From positions 434,001 to 498,000 of the forward strand of contig NZ_JACHGW010000001.1 of NCBI RefSeq assembly GCF_014202505.1: a stretch of DNA of 64,000 nt. Reading direction: 5' to 3'. This document shows, piece by piece, positions 1 through 8,180 of the stretch. The position numbers were made by a program, and so were the translations under genes. The DNA is from Armatimonas rosea. Lineage in GTDB: Bacteria > Armatimonadota > Armatimonadia > Armatimonadales > Armatimonadaceae. The notes under the pieces were generated by a model. The model searched no databases. It was not told where the DNA came from and worked only from the letters and a program-made list of their open reading frames with translations. The first letter of the stretch is position 1, and each line of letters opens with the position of its first letter.

Positions 1-1
1 C

Positions 2-262
2 CTCCCCGGAATCCCCACCACTGCCGCTGCGGATTTGCGTAGCGCCATCGCCACCTGGAAGTCGGCTAATGCGTCGCAGTCTGCCACCACCGAAGAGCGC
101 TCTACCGCCCGAAGTCGCCGTGATACGATGGTGCAAGAGATCAATGCCCTGCGCCGAAAAGTCCAGTTCGCCGCCGATGGTGCCTATCCTCACTGGGAAC
201 CCGAAAATGCCGCAATCCGAACAGCCTTTGGTCTTCCTAAAAACAAGCCTTTTGCAGGTTAG
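2..262 (+). CDS. C-terminal fragment of an unidentified protein
   Basis: The reading frame is open from the first bases of the window to a TAG at 260-262, giving the last 86 residues of a protein whose start lies outside. The visible part is Ala/Arg/Glu-rich and probably helical, then ends in a short tail with residues YPHW and FGLPKNKPF. I do not recognise a family. Codon use is like the rest of the GC-rich window and unlike the AT-rich gene that follows 15 bases later. A shorter ORF from an internal start is possible, but uninterrupted reading to the edge favours a truncated gene. Confidence 0.5.
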   Translation, partial: LPGIPTTAAADLRSAIATWKSANASQSATTEERSTARSRRDTMVQEINALRRKVQFAADGAYPHWEPENAAIRTAFGLPKNKPFAG

Positions 263-277
263 ATTAATTGTCATGCT

Positions 278-1630
278 ATGTACATAAAAAAGCTTGAGAT
301 CGAAAATATCCGTTCTATAAAAAAACTAGCCTGGGAAGTTGAAGAAAAAAACTGCCCAGGTTGGCATGTTTTTCTTGGGGAAAATGGAACTGGTAAAACT
401 ACAGTTGTTAGATGCTTCAGTATTATGGTGATGGATCGTGATACTATTTCAGCAATGCGTCAAGATTGGAATAGATGGCAATCTAATGCTTTTCTGGATT
501 CAAAATCATCAGCTGCTATATTGATAGATGATGAGTATGATGATATACGTATTGATAAATCGGTTAATTTAGGTAAATATAGGAGTAATGCTAAATTTTA
601 TAATAAATCAAATTTAAAATCAGAATTTAAATTGGTCTATGATGAAGATAGGAATATAAGCGAAATACAAATACGCATTGTGGGAGATGTTGATGTTGAA
701 ATTGAAAATGAAAACTCAAGGATGGAATATTATAGACATGGTTTTGTCTCGTACAAAGGAATGTTTTGTTGCGCTTATGGGCCATTTCGGAGGTTTGAAG
801 GAGGAGAAGTTAGTATAGAAAAGCAAAGTTCTTTATTCCGCAAAAATGAACAGTATCTCACAGCATTTGGCGAGAAGTATTCACTTTATGAAAGCTTATC
901 ATGGTTGAGAGAATTAAAATTTAAAGAATTAGAAAGCGGTGTGGATAGTGAAGAGTCAAAAATTTTGTTGAAGATTATTAACTTTATTAACCAGAATGAT
1001 TTTCTTCCTAGTGATATAAAAATAGAATCTGTGAGTTCTGAGGGTATTAAGCTTATTGATAAAAACACAAACAACCTCAACATTGAAGATTTGTCCGATG
1101 GATATAGGTCGATTTTAAGCTTAGCTATAGATATTGTTAGGCATATTAATAAGAATTTTAGAGATCAAGAAATCTTTTATGAAGATAATGGCATGAAAAT
1201 TATTAGTAAAGGAGTAATTCTAATTGATGAAGTTGATGCTCATCTTCATCCTACTTGGCAAAAGAAAATTGGTTTCTGGTTCCGTCGGGCATTTCCTAAT
1301 ATGCAGTTTATTGTGACAACACATAGTCCTCTTGTTTGTCAGGCGGCGGCGATGGGAGGGAGTGTGTATAAACTTCCTGCTCCTGGCTCCGATGAAGAAG
1401 GGCGTATGCTAGAAAGAGTGGAGCTAAATAAGATTCTCTATGGGGATATTCTCGATGCCTACGATACTCCTGCTTTCGGACTGCCAGACACACGCTCAGA
1501 GTTAGGCGAAGACATGATCGAGGAACTTGCACAACTCAATCGTAAGGAGCGCAAGACACCATTGACGCCGGAAGAAAAAGAAAGACAGGCAGAGCTTCGG
1601 GCAACCTTTCCTGCGCTCGCGAATGAGTAG
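278..1630 (+). CDS. AAA/ABC-type ATPase, Septu PtuA-like
   Basis: A 450-residue SMC/RecF-like ATPase. Visible motifs are Walker A GENGTGKTT (34-42), an ABC signature-like LSDGY (272-276), Walker B VILIDE (313-318) and a switch histidine in TTHSP (His349). This is the layout of the AAA_15/AAA_21 ATPases used by defence systems such as Septu (PtuA) and OLD-like nucleases; no TOPRIM domain is evident. An HNH protein starts 6 bases downstream, which favours a PtuA/PtuB-type pair. By family knowledge such pairs restrict phage. Base composition is strikingly foreign: 541-660 is only 20-23% G+C, while the last 300 bases are near 50%. The assignment to Septu is inferred from architecture and gene order. 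Confidence 0.75.
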   Translation: MYIKKLEIENIRSIKKLAWEVEEKNCPGWHVFLGENGTGKTTVVRCFSIMVMDRDTISAMRQDWNRWQSNAFLDSKSSAAILIDDEYDDIRIDKSVNLGKYRSNAKFYNKSNLKSEFKLVYDEDRNISEIQIRIVGDVDVEIENENSRMEYYRHGFVSYKGMFCCAYGPFRRFEGGEVSIEKQSSLFRKNEQYLTAFGEKYSLYESLSWLRELKFKELESGVDSEESKILLKIINFINQNDFLPSDIKIESVSSEGIKLIDKNTNNLNIEDLSDGYRSILSLAIDIVRHINKNFRDQEIFYEDNGMKIISKGVILIDEVDAHLHPTWQKKIGFWFRRAFPNMQFIVTTHSPLVCQAAAMGGSVYKLPAPGSDEEGRMLERVELNKILYGDILDAYDTPAFGLPDTRSELGEDMIEELAQLNRKERKTPLTPEEKERQAELRATFPALANE

Positions 1631-1636
1631 TGTCTT

Positions 1637-2461
1637 ATGGTACAGCTTCCCTCTCGTAGTTTGCCTGCTGAGACACTGAACCAACTGGCGCAGTGGCAAC
1701 AGGGTATCGACGACCTACCGACGTTTGCGGAACGCAAGACGAAAGCTGTCTCCGAGTGGTCGGCACGTAATCGCATGACCGAGCCTGCGTTTGTTGTGGT
1801 TCGGGAGATTCTTGGGGCCATCGCGCCTGGAGCACGCGGCTGTGCCTACTGCGAAAGCTCGGTCGGGGATACGATTGATCACTTTCTCTCCAAAACACTC
1901 TACACGGATTTCACCTTTCGCTGGGCTAACTTTGTTCCCGCTTGCGGTAGCTGTCAGCGCGTCAAAAATAACACGGTGCTCATCTACCGTGCCGATACGG
2001 GCCAGCTCTATCGTGTTCTCGAAAATCAGGAGCCTCTTGCAGGAGACCCCGTTCTGATTCACCCACGGCAGGAAAACCCCTTGCAGTATCTCCGTCTACG
2101 TTTCCCCTCGTGCCGGTTTGAGCCACGCGCCGATGAAGGCACACAGGAATACGAACGTGCGAAACACACCATTGATTTTCTAAAACTTAATACGAGAGAT
2201 TCACTAAGAACTGCTCGCGAGAATGCCTTCGGGAGCTTTAAGGCACGTCTCATAGAATACAAAACTAAAAAACAAGCCGAAGTACCGGAGGAGGAGCTAC
2301 GCCAGCTTCAGCGCTCGCTACTCGGATGTAACTGGCAGGTTGTTTGGGAGGAGATGAAGTCCAACGTCCTCCATGAACCCGATCCCCTCCCGGAACTTGT
2401 CACCTTATTCCAAGATGCGGAAGAGGCGCTCACGTGGCACTGGCATGAAGTAGTGGTTTAG
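1637..2461 (+). CDS. HNH endonuclease, Septu PtuB-like
   Basis: A 274-residue protein with an HNH/zinc centre: Cys69-x2-Cys72, Asp81-His82, Asn98, Cys103-x2-Cys106 and Asn111. This matches the TIGR02646/PtuB-like nucleases, where the DH pair supplies the catalytic histidine and the cysteines bind zinc. It lies 6 bases after the ATPase gene, so the two are very probably co-transcribed and act together, the ATPase as sensor and this protein as DNA nuclease. Its base composition is intermediate, about 50% G+C, more like the ATPase's 3' end than its AT-rich body. The family call is firm for HNH and moderate for PtuB. Confidence 0.72.
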   Translation: MVQLPSRSLPAETLNQLAQWQQGIDDLPTFAERKTKAVSEWSARNRMTEPAFVVVREILGAIAPGARGCAYCESSVGDTIDHFLSKTLYTDFTFRWANFVPACGSCQRVKNNTVLIYRADTGQLYRVLENQEPLAGDPVLIHPRQENPLQYLRLRFPSCRFEPRADEGTQEYERAKHTIDFLKLNTRDSLRTARENAFGSFKARLIEYKTKKQAEVPEEELRQLQRSLLGCNWQVVWEEMKSNVLHEPDPLPELVTLFQDAEEALTWHWHEVVV

Positions 2462-2493
2462 AAAAGTGGGGCAGTGATTCGATAGAGAAGCTA

Positions 2494-3084
2494 ATGAAAC
2501 GGAAAACCCCTCAACCCGATCCCGCAGAGCTAGGGCAAAACTTCTTCTATGGTATCGGGGGGCGGAAGAGCTACCGCAAGGCGTTTCCTCTTCTTCTGCA
2601 AGCGGCGGAGCTGGGGCATGTCCACTGCCAGAATGTGGTCGGATTTTGCTACGATAGTGGCTTCGGTGTGGAAAAAGATCGAGTCAAAGCCCTCTTCTGG
2701 TACGAGAAAGCCGCCGCAGGCGATCATCAGGTGGCTCTCTTCAATCTAGCACGGTGCTATGAGGAGGGAAAAGTGGTTGCACGAGACCTAGAAAAAGCAC
2801 TGGCGCTCTACAAAAAAGCGGGCGCACTTGGCGATGTGCCTGCTGTCTGTAACATGGGGGTGATGCACTGGCTTGGGCAAGGCACGGAAGTAGACCTTGA
2901 GAAAGCGGCTCGCTGTATGCGCTATGCGGCGCAGAGAGGAGATGCAAAGGCGCAGTACAACTTGGGAGTCCTCTACGACGAAGGACTCGGGGTGGCGAAA
3001 AATCGACGCTGGGCGGCGCACTGGATGCGAAAGGCGGCAGCGCAAGGGCATCGAAGGGCGCAAGAGTATGTAGACACTTTATAG
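2494..3084 (+). CDS. Sel1-like repeat protein
   Basis: A 196-residue protein made of Sel1-type helical repeats at about 44-79, 80-115, 116-151 and 152-187. Each carries the typical A-x2-NLG-x2-Y-x-G pattern followed by a KA-x2-W/Y-x2-KAA helix. Sel1 proteins are protein-interaction scaffolds. No signal peptide is visible, so it is probably cytoplasmic. It starts 32 bases after the HNH gene and ends 16 bases before the VIT-vWA gene, in the same direction, so it may belong to either neighbour's transcription unit. There is no catalytic motif. Confidence 0.8.
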   Translation: MKRKTPQPDPAELGQNFFYGIGGRKSYRKAFPLLLQAAELGHVHCQNVVGFCYDSGFGVEKDRVKALFWYEKAAAGDHQVALFNLARCYEEGKVVARDLEKALALYKKAGALGDVPAVCNMGVMHWLGQGTEVDLEKAARCMRYAAQRGDAKAQYNLGVLYDEGLGVAKNRRWAAHWMRKAAAQGHRRAQEYVDTL

Positions 3085-3100
3085 CATCAAGGAGGTAGGT

Positions 3101-5512
3101 ATGCTGAACACAACACGGTTTGCAAACACGCGGCTGGATGGGTTTTCGGTGCTGGAGATTCAGAGCGAGGGGGTGACAGGGTTTGTCCCCCTCCGCCAAA
3201 CGACTGTCACCGGGATCGTGGCCGGGCCCCTGGCGGAGCTGACTCAGGTGCAGACCTTCGCGTTTTCCAAAGCGGCGTTTGACGGAGCCATCGAGGCGCT
3301 CTACCGCTTTCCCCTTCCCGGCGACGCCGCCGTTTTGGGGGTGACCATTCGCTTTGGCGAGGTCGAGCTGGTGGCCGTGCTCCAGGAGCGTGCCGCCGCG
3401 GAGGCAGAGTACCAGAGCGCCAAGAGCCAGGGGCGGCAGGCAGCGCTCGTGACACGCGAGTCGCCGGATGTCTTCACGCTCCACGTCGCTGGAATCCTCC
3501 CCGACCAAGAGGTGCAAGTCACGACCCACTTTGTCCAGCTCGCGCAGGCGGAGGAGGGAGGCAAGTGGTCGCTGCGCCTGCCGCTGACGACCGCGCCCCG
3601 CTATATCCGAAACGCGGAGCGGCGCTCGCCACACGCCCGGGGCAACCCACTCTTTACCCTGCGCGATCCGGGACACCGTTTTTCTCTCGAGCTGACACTC
3701 AAAGGGGCGACAAGTGCCACGTGTAGTAGCCACCATCCGACACTCACCGTGAATGACGAGGGGCTGAGCCTACGTCTGGAGAGCGTCCTCCCCAACCAGG
3801 ACTGTGTGATTCTCTGGCGCGCCGCCGCGTCGGAGAGCCAGATCGGGCTGCGTGTCTTTACCCACGAGAATGTCTTTCTCGCTCAGGTCGCGCCACCGCT
3901 GACGGCATCTTCTGCGGGGCTCCCACGTGAGGTGATTGTCCTGGTGGATCACTCAGGCTCGATGCAGGGAACAAAGTGGCGCGCCGCCGATCAGGCCCTG
4001 ACCCGCTTTCTCTCGTCCCTGACACCCCAAGACCGCTTTGCACTGGGGCTCTTCCATAGCACCTGCCGCTGGTTCTCCCCCGAGCTCTCTCTCGCCACAC
4101 CAAAGGCTATCGGTGAGGCAATTGGATTTTTAAAACGGCACCAGGATACCGGAGGAACCGAGCTGGGGGAGGCGCTGGAGCAAGCGCTCCGTATCCCCCG
4201 GACTGCTGGCACGGAGCTGGCCCGTCATGTCCTGATCATCACCGATGCGGAGGTGACGGACACGGGACGGCTTCTGAGCTTAGTGGAGCGCGAGGCACGG
4301 CGCGACCAGCGGCGGCGTGTGAGCGTGATCTGTATCGATGCCGCTCCCCACAGCCACCTTGTCCACCAGCTCACGGAGAAAGGGGGCGGGAGTGCCCACT
4401 TCTTGACCAGCGACCCCGAGCAGGACGACATCACCACCGCACTCGATAAGATCCTGCGGGAGTGGGACGCTCCCTTGCACACCGGGCTGACCCTGAGAGT
4501 GGGCACGTCTACCCAGGAGCTGGGCGATCTTCCCCAGAAGCGAGCCCGCTGGGTTGTCGGAGAGCTTCCCGAGGCCACGGAGGCACCCTTTACGCTGGAG
4601 AGCCAGGGAGAGGTCCTCGCCACGGCACTTCCTCAGCCTGGCCCTGCAGCCGTGAAGGCGCTGGTGGGAGTACGACGCCTCAACGCCTTGGACTATCTTC
4701 TCACAGGCCACGTACAGTCCGACGAGATTCGGCGCACGCTGAAGGCGCTCGGGCTACCCGAAATCTATGCGAGCGACGCTTCTGCCTCTCTCCGTAAGCT
4801 CTTGATCGAGGAGTCTCTTCGCACCGGGGTGATCTGCTCCCTGACCGCCTTTTCTGCCAGTCGAAAAGAGCAGGGGCAGGTGGTGACGGCATCGGTTCCC
4901 ATTGCCAACGCCCACCCAAAGGGCTGGGCAGGTGCCTCGTCTATGGGAGGTAGCTTGGGAGCGATGGCCCTGAAATCGCTTGTGGATATGCCTGTGGGGA
5001 CCGCGGATATCTGTCGCTCTGTGACACCGGCCCCAAAACAGGGATTCTTTGAGCGGCTACGCGGAGAGGCAAGGTCGAGGCATCCCCACAAGGCAGGCGA
5101 GCTCTTCGGGGAGCCCGACGACTCCGGTACCTACGATCTGGATGAAGGAGGCGCACTGGAGTGTGTCGCGTTCTCGGGCGTACCAAACTTTATCCAGGGC
5201 GAGGCACTCCTCTACGACAGCAAGGCGGGGCGGTCCAAGGCAGTGAGCGTGGGTAACTTTCTCACCGCGCTCCAGGTGCGCTACCCACAAGGTCCGCCCT
5301 ACCAGCTCGATAGCGGGCTGGTCCTCCTCCTCTTCGTGGATAATCCCACCGTGCCGACGGTTCGTCTCCCGCTCAACGAGCTGCTACAGCAAGGCGGTAA
5401 GCGCTCGCTGGGCTTTCTCCAGATCCGTGGGGCACACGTGCGCTTGGTACTCGTGGACAAGAACGGCCACTGGGCCAGCGGTGCGCCATCGCTGGAGGTG
5501 CGGCTCGGGTAG
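3101..5512 (+). CDS. VIT and von Willebrand A domain protein
   Basis: An 803-residue protein with an N-terminal VIT (vault/inter-alpha-trypsin) domain at about 5-135 and a vWA domain at about 275-450. The vWA domain has a complete metal-site start, Asp283-His-Ser285-Gly-Ser287. The C-terminal third has no recognisable domain. There is no obvious signal peptide or membrane segment, unlike the second VIT-vWA protein at 39353-41734, which has a Tat leader. Translation is supported by a near-perfect Shine-Dalgarno AAGGAGGT at 3089-3096, four bases before ATG. Function is unknown; such proteins bind partners through the metal site. Gene order suggests co-transcription with the Sel1 gene. Confidence 0.8.
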   Translation: MLNTTRFANTRLDGFSVLEIQSEGVTGFVPLRQTTVTGIVAGPLAELTQVQTFAFSKAAFDGAIEALYRFPLPGDAAVLGVTIRFGEVELVAVLQERAAAEAEYQSAKSQGRQAALVTRESPDVFTLHVAGILPDQEVQVTTHFVQLAQAEEGGKWSLRLPLTTAPRYIRNAERRSPHARGNPLFTLRDPGHRFSLELTLKGATSATCSSHHPTLTVNDEGLSLRLESVLPNQDCVILWRAAASESQIGLRVFTHENVFLAQVAPPLTASSAGLPREVIVLVDHSGSMQGTKWRAADQALTRFLSSLTPQDRFALGLFHSTCRWFSPELSLATPKAIGEAIGFLKRHQDTGGTELGEALEQALRIPRTAGTELARHVLIITDAEVTDTGRLLSLVEREARRDQRRRVSVICIDAAPHSHLVHQLTEKGGGSAHFLTSDPEQDDITTALDKILREWDAPLHTGLTLRVGTSTQELGDLPQKRARWVVGELPEATEAPFTLESQGEVLATALPQPGPAAVKALVGVRRLNALDYLLTGHVQSDEIRRTLKALGLPEIYASDASASLRKLLIEESLRTGVICSLTAFSASRKEQGQVVTASVPIANAHPKGWAGASSMGGSLGAMALKSLVDMPVGTADICRSVTPAPKQGFFERLRGEARSRHPHKAGELFGEPDDSGTYDLDEGGALECVAFSGVPNFIQGEALLYDSKAGRSKAVSVGNFLTALQVRYPQGPPYQLDSGLVLLLFVDNPTVPTVRLPLNELLQQGGKRSLGFLQIRGAHVRLVLVDKNGHWASGAPSLEVRLG

Positions 5513-5520
5513 TCCAGATC

Positions 5521-5547
5521 ATCCCCCCCGCTCCCACCGGGGGGGAT
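5521..5547. terminator. GC stem-loop after the VIT-vWA gene
   Basis: Perfect 9-bp inverted repeat ATCCCCCCC / GGGGGGGAT starting 8 bases after the stop codon, with a 9-base loop. No T tract follows, so termination is uncertain. Confidence 0.4.
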
Positions 5548-5576
5548 GCGTGGGTGTGATAGGATAGTCCTAATAA

Positions 5577-5640
5577 TTTTGACCTCCCCCCGCCGCTGAG
5601 ACGGCGACCCCCTCCGGCAAGCGAAGGGCGGTGGAGATGG
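5577..5640 (-). repeat. Palindromic repeat element, family A
   Basis: On the minus strand this reads CCCTTCGC, TTGCCGGAGGGGGT, GC-rich spacer, GGGGGGAGG. The same order of blocks occurs at 56900-56971 inside a gene and partly at 6965-7030 and 8092-8135. It fills the leader region of the downstream GuaB3-like gene. Confidence 0.6.
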
Positions 5641-5659
5641 GGAGTGGAAGGAAAATTCT

Positions 5660-6814
5660 TTGGAGATTGTTCTTGGCGGTCGTCGGAAGGCGCGACGCGC
5701 ATACGGGTTCGACGAGGTGGCACTGGCACCAGGGCCGCTGGTGATTGATGCACGCGACGTGGATGTTTCCTGGGAGCTGGCAGGCCGCCGGATCGAGGTG
5801 CCTATCCTGGCATCGGCGCTGGATGGCGCGGTCAACCCGGCGCTGGCGATTGAGTTCAGCAAGCAGGGCGGGATCGCCGTGCTCAACCTCGATGGCATCC
5901 AGACCCGCTACGAGAACGCCGAGGAGATCCTCCAGAGTATCGCCGACCACGAGCCCGACGGTGTGATCGCCTACATCCAGAGCCTCTACAACGCCGCTCC
6001 GGTGCGCGCCGATCTTATCGCAAAGCGTGTCCAGGAGATCAAGGCCGCCGGAGGGATCGCCGCCGTGGCCGCCGCGCCGCACTCCGCACAGAAAGCCGCC
6101 GAGGCCGCCATCCCCGCCGGTGCGGACTTCTTCTTCATCCAGAGCACGGTCGGAAGTGTCCACTTTGAGTCGTCGGTGGTGCCCGAGTTCCCTGTCGCCG
6201 AGTTCTGCAAGAACTGCCCGATCCCGGTGATTGTCGGCAACACGGTGGGCTACCAGGCGACCATGGACCTGATGGAGGCCGGTGCCGCCGCGATCCTGGT
6301 GGGAGTTGGCCCCGGTCATATCTGCACCAGCCGCAAGGTGCTCGGGATCGGGGTGCCCCAGATCACCGCCACGGCCGACTGCGCCGCCGCCCGCGACGAC
6401 TACTTCGAGAAGACGGGCCGCTATGTCCCGATCATCACCGACGGTGGCATTCGCAACGGGGGGGATATCTCCAAGGCAATCGCCGCGGGGGCTGATGCTG
6501 TGATGCTGGGCTCGACCATCGCCGCCGCGCAAGAGGCTCCGGCTCCCGGCTACTCCTGGGGTATGGCCACCATGAGCGCCGACCTGCCGCGTGGCACGCG
6601 CATCAAGGTCGGGGTCTCCGGGCCGCTCAAAGAGATCCTGCACGGACCGGCACACAAAGACGATGGCACGATGAACCTGGTGGGAGCGCTCCGGCTCTCG
6701 ATGGGCTCGCTCGGAGCGCACAATATCAAGGAGATGCAGCAGGTCGAGATGTTTGTCGCGCCCAGCCTCCCCAGCGAGGGCAAGTCCCTCCAGCGCGCCC
6801 AAGGCGTCGGGTAG
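5660..6814 (+). CDS. GuaB3 family IMP dehydrogenase-related protein
   Basis: A 384-residue TIM-barrel protein of the IMPDH/GMPR superfamily. It has the phosphate-binding loop region ITDGGIRNGGDI and a catalytic-loop GPGHICTSR with the cysteine that attacks IMP C2 in the family. It is shorter than classical GuaB (about 490 residues) because the CBS pair is missing, which matches the GuaB3 type of actinobacteria and cyanobacteria. The start is TTG at 5660 behind the purine-rich ribosome site GGAAGGAAAA; no ATG lies near. The GuaB3 activity is known only for some members, so use in guanine nucleotide synthesis or salvage is inferred. Confidence 0.82.
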   Translation: MEIVLGGRRKARRAYGFDEVALAPGPLVIDARDVDVSWELAGRRIEVPILASALDGAVNPALAIEFSKQGGIAVLNLDGIQTRYENAEEILQSIADHEPDGVIAYIQSLYNAAPVRADLIAKRVQEIKAAGGIAAVAAAPHSAQKAAEAAIPAGADFFFIQSTVGSVHFESSVVPEFPVAEFCKNCPIPVIVGNTVGYQATMDLMEAGAAAILVGVGPGHICTSRKVLGIGVPQITATADCAAARDDYFEKTGRYVPIITDGGIRNGGDISKAIAAGADAVMLGSTIAAAQEAPAPGYSWGMATMSADLPRGTRIKVGVSGPLKEILHGPAHKDDGTMNLVGALRLSMGSLGAHNIKEMQQVEMFVAPSLPSEGKSLQRAQGVG

Positions 6815-6825
6815 TAGGCGGTAAA

Positions 6826-7050
6826 CGCCATCTCCCCGCGCCCGCTTCGCGGCCATCTCCCCGCGCCTTAGAGCGCTTCCCCTCTTCCCCTTTTTGTTCG
6901 CAAGCTCACGGGAAGAGGGGCTTTTCTTTTTTATCCCGTGCCTCTTCCTGTCACCTAGGCTCTTGCCCCTCTTCCTGCGAGGAACGAGCAAACCAGGGAA
7001 GAGGGGGGGCACGAGGAACGAGGGCGGGGGAGATGGCCCCGCGGAGATGG
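6826..7050. repeat. Nested palindromic intergenic region
   Basis: The 287-base gap between the GuaB3 and aldo/keto reductase genes holds no gene but several inverted repeats: a terminator-like hairpin at 6879-6920, a second one with arms CCCCTCTTCC (6966-6975) and GGAAGAGGGG (6997-7006), and outer copies of CCATCTCCCCGCG facing GGGGGAGATGGCC. The word CGAGGAACGAG occurs twice (around 6979 and 7013). This is the family A sequence seen also at 8092-8135 and 56900-56971. Confidence 0.6.
6879..6932 (+). terminator. Rho-independent terminator of the GuaB3-like gene
   Basis: Perfect 11-bp stem CCCCTCTTCCC (6879-6889) / GGGAAGAGGGG (6910-6920), followed by CTTTTCTTTTTT. A convincing terminator for the rightward gene ending at 6814. 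Confidence 0.7.
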
Positions 7051-7101
7051 CCTCAAACGAACGCAGGAAAATTCCTTGTGTTGCGCGAATCCTGAGGCGT
7101 T

Positions 7102-8073
7102 ATGAGCAATCAGATGAAATACGGCTCGATCGCGGGGATTGCAAAACCCGTCTCGCGCTTGGTGCAGGGCATCATTCAGGTCAACCGCAACGACGAAGCC
7201 ATTGGCTTTGCGCAGCTCGACTCCGCGTTTGCGGCGGGCATCAACTGTGTCGATACCGCCTACATCTACGGCACCGATGCCTTCCTGGGCAAGTGGGTGC
7301 GCGAGCGGGGCATCCGCGACGATGTGGTGATCCTTGCCAAGGGCGCCCACGATAGCATCCGCAAGAAAGTCACCCCCTTCGATATCCAGCACGATCTCCA
7401 CGAGACCCTGGCGAAGATGCAGCTCGACTATGTCGATCTCTACGTGCTCCACCGCGACGATGAGAACGTGGAAGTTGGGCCGATTGTCGATGTGCTGAAC
7501 CTTCTGGTCAAGCAGGGCAAGATCGGGGCGTTTGGCGGGAGCAACTGGAGCACCGCGCGCCTACAAGCCGCCAACGACTACGCCGAGCAGACCGGCCAGA
7601 TTCCGTTCACGTCGTCGTCGCCCAACTTCTCGCTTGCGGACCCGATCCGCGTCCCGTGGGGCGGCTGTCTGACGATCTCCGGGGACCAGTACGAGGCGGA
7701 GCGTGCGTGGTACAAGGCCAACCAGATGCCGATCTTCTCCTGGTCGAGCATGGCGGGCGGCTTCTGGTCCGGGCGCTTCAACCGCGAGGGTGTCGAGACC
7801 TACACCGAGGGCCAGGCCAAGCTGGTACGGGACTGCTACTGCTCCGATGCCAACTTCACGCGCCTCGACCGTGTCAAAGAGCTCGCCGATGCCAAGGGCC
7901 TCACCATCCCGCAGATCGCGCTGGCCTACATCTTCAACTACCCGATGAATGTCTTCGCGCTGGTCGGGGCTCAGAACCAGGAAGAGGTGGACACCAATGT
8001 CGCCGCGCTCAACACCGACCTCACGGAGCAGGAGCTTCTCTACCTTGATCTGAAGGCGGATAGTCCGGCTTAG
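7102..8073 (+). CDS. Aldo/keto reductase
   Basis: A 323-residue (alpha/beta)8 NADPH-dependent oxidoreductase. The family's catalytic tetrad is complete: Asp51 and Tyr56 in DTAYIYG, Lys80 and His117. The C-terminal PQIALAY segment and the NADP-binding GAQNQEEV region are typical of the COG0667-type group. The substrate cannot be deduced. A ribosome site is weak, but the ATG at 7102 fits the family N-terminus. It is bounded by repeat regions on both sides, so it is probably transcribed alone. Confidence 0.88.
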   Translation: MSNQMKYGSIAGIAKPVSRLVQGIIQVNRNDEAIGFAQLDSAFAAGINCVDTAYIYGTDAFLGKWVRERGIRDDVVILAKGAHDSIRKKVTPFDIQHDLHETLAKMQLDYVDLYVLHRDDENVEVGPIVDVLNLLVKQGKIGAFGGSNWSTARLQAANDYAEQTGQIPFTSSSPNFSLADPIRVPWGGCLTISGDQYEAERAWYKANQMPIFSWSSMAGGFWSGRFNREGVETYTEGQAKLVRDCYCSDANFTRLDRVKELADAKGLTIPQIALAYIFNYPMNVFALVGAQNQEEVDTNVAALNTDLTEQELLYLDLKADSPA

Positions 8074-8091
8074 GGGACGGCACTCCCGGAC

Positions 8092-8180
8092 ACTCCCCCC
8101 GGCTTCGTTCGTTCCTCACTACGCCGACCCCCTCTCGCTCTGTTTCCGACTTCGTCGGGACGAGAGGGGGTTATGTTTTT
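8092..8180. terminator. Repeat-derived terminator between convergent genes
   Basis: Stem CCCCCTCTCG (8128-8137) / CGAGAGGGGG (8161-8170), followed by TTATGTTTTT on the plus strand. The left flank (8092-8120), read on the minus strand, contains GAGGAACGAACGAAGCCGG, a variant of repeat family A. It separates the aldo/keto reductase from the leftward gene ending at 8171. Confidence 0.55.

Noticed and set aside
5570-7012. Long leftward frame of 480 codons
   Set aside because: It is the antisense of the GuaB3-like gene, which has clear motifs; the frame is a by-product of high G+C and extends through the palindromic region.
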